NCBI RefSeq assembly: GCF_001636315.1
Contig: NZ_KV440949.1
Coordinates: forward strand, 2,409,203-2,473,202
Origin: Neobacillus mesonae
GTDB taxonomy: Bacteria > Bacillota > Bacilli > Bacillales > Cytobacillaceae
Length of the DNA stretch: 64,000 bases
Direction: 5' to 3'
Position 1 is the stretch's first letter; every line of letters begins with the position of its first letter. A program made the translations under genes and the position numbers. Shown one piece after another: positions 63,558 to 64,000 of this stretch. The notes below the pieces were generated by a model, which saw only the letters and a list, made by a program, of their open reading frames with translations, did not search any database and had not been told where the DNA came from.

Positions 63558-64000
63558 TTACTTTACACTTTCCAGCCTCACCCTGTACAATTTGTCATCC
63601 GTCTCATCCGGAGTTCCACGGCCGTCGGTGTTGTTGCTTACAAAATACATATATTCACCATCAATATATACATCGCGGATTCTTCCTAACCCGGTAATGA
63701 GGGGCTTCATCCGTTTGCGCTCCAAATCAAACTGCAGCACCGCATTGCCCCTTAACGCCGCGACATATAGCTTGCCGCTATAAGCGGACATTCCGGAAGG
63801 TGCCCACGTTTCGTTGCCCGATTGAAAAATCGGCGTCACCATGCCCGCCTTTTTGGCCTTACCTTGAATTACCGGCCAGCCGTAATTTGCACGCGGCTTA
63901 ATTAGATTAATTTCATCATGTGCCGACTGCCCGTGCTCGCTTGAATATAACGTATTTCCAATCCAAACCAAGCCTTGTGGATTGCGGTGGCCATAGCTGT
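63558..64000 (-). CDS. Glucose/sorbosone dehydrogenase-like protein (5' part outside window)
   Basis: The last 147 codons of a PQQ-dependent sugar dehydrogenase-type beta-propeller (YliI/Gdh-B family). The hallmark SYGHRNPQGLVW at the edge, SSEHGQSAHDEINLIKPRANYGWP, ETWAPSGM and LGRIRDVYIDGEYMYFVSNNTDGRG are visible. Gene members are secreted; the signal peptide lies beyond base 64000. The frame is open to the window edge, so an apparent internal start at 63971 is not real. Confidence 0.9.
   Translation of the reverse strand, partial: SYGHRNPQGLVWIGNTLYSSEHGQSAHDEINLIKPRANYGWPVIQGKAKKAGMVTPIFQSGNETWAPSGMSAYSGKLYVAALRGNAVLQFDLERKRMKPLITGLGRIRDVYIDGEYMYFVSNNTDGRGTPDETDDKLYRVRLESVK

Overview
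The window is a chromosomal segment of a spore-forming, facultatively anaerobic Bacillaceae (Bacillus/Neobacillus-like). The evidence is the gene order murA2-fsa-fbaA-spo0F-ywjG-pyrG-rpoE, fadF/acdA, cls, speB-speE, pbpG, ywhD-ywhC-ywhB, ywgA, ywfO, rsfA, lipL, pta, hemQ, gerQ, ywdK, ywdI, which follows the ywj-ywd arc of B. subtilis. It also carries spore genes (spo0F, sspH, rsfA, gerQ, a gerA-type operon), Shine-Dalgarno-driven TTG/GTG starts, and a perfect parS site, which suggests the origin-proximal part of the chromosome.

Layout. 1-7 kb: murA2 (cut by the window edge), two sugar-phosphate aldolases, spo0F with a sigma-H promoter, ywjG, CTP synthase behind a reiterative-transcription attenuator, and the RNA polymerase delta subunit. 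7-19 kb: a fatty-acid/branched-acid oxidation block read leftward (fadF, thiolase, 3-hydroxyacyl-CoA dehydrogenase, two acyl-CoA dehydrogenases, a TetR regulator, fused mutase IcmF). 19-37 kb: housekeeping, polyamine, wall, spore and haem genes in short units, with a CcpA-type pta promoter and parS. 37-49 kb: a molybdenum-cofactor and formate dehydrogenase block whose catalytic subunit is a selenoprotein: an in-frame UGA is followed by a SECIS hairpin almost identical in layout to that of E. coli fdhF. 49-55 kb: pyridoxine kinase, a gerA-gerB-gerC germinant-receptor operon, and yojF-bshB2. 55-63 kb: a Crp/Fnr regulator and a clade II nitrous oxide reductase cluster (cytochrome c, nosZ, membrane protein, nosD, nosY, nosF, an unusual lipoprotein), with FNR boxes in front of both units. 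The right edge cuts a glucose/sorbosone-dehydrogenase-like gene.

The most unusual feature is in the intergenic DNA. Eight separate gaps hold arrays in which a 6-11 base word recurs every 21 bp (mostly exactly), while the bases between the words diverge. Three more gaps hold arrays with a 52-bp (51-52) period that contain inverted half-sites. 21 and 52 bp are about two and five turns of B-DNA, so the words lie on one face of the helix. Each array has its own word, but some words recur in distant arrays, once in inverted orientation. I know of no named element that fits. A second, more familiar layer is a 13-bp palindromic core (GGTGTCAGGCACC), alone or as 36-43 bp palindromes, and a longer REP-like palindrome. 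One core copy supplies the stop codon of a formate dehydrogenase subunit and another lies inside a moeA reading frame.

Together the genes describe a spore former that can oxidise fatty and branched acids aerobically, and oxidise formate and respire nitrous oxide when oxygen is low.
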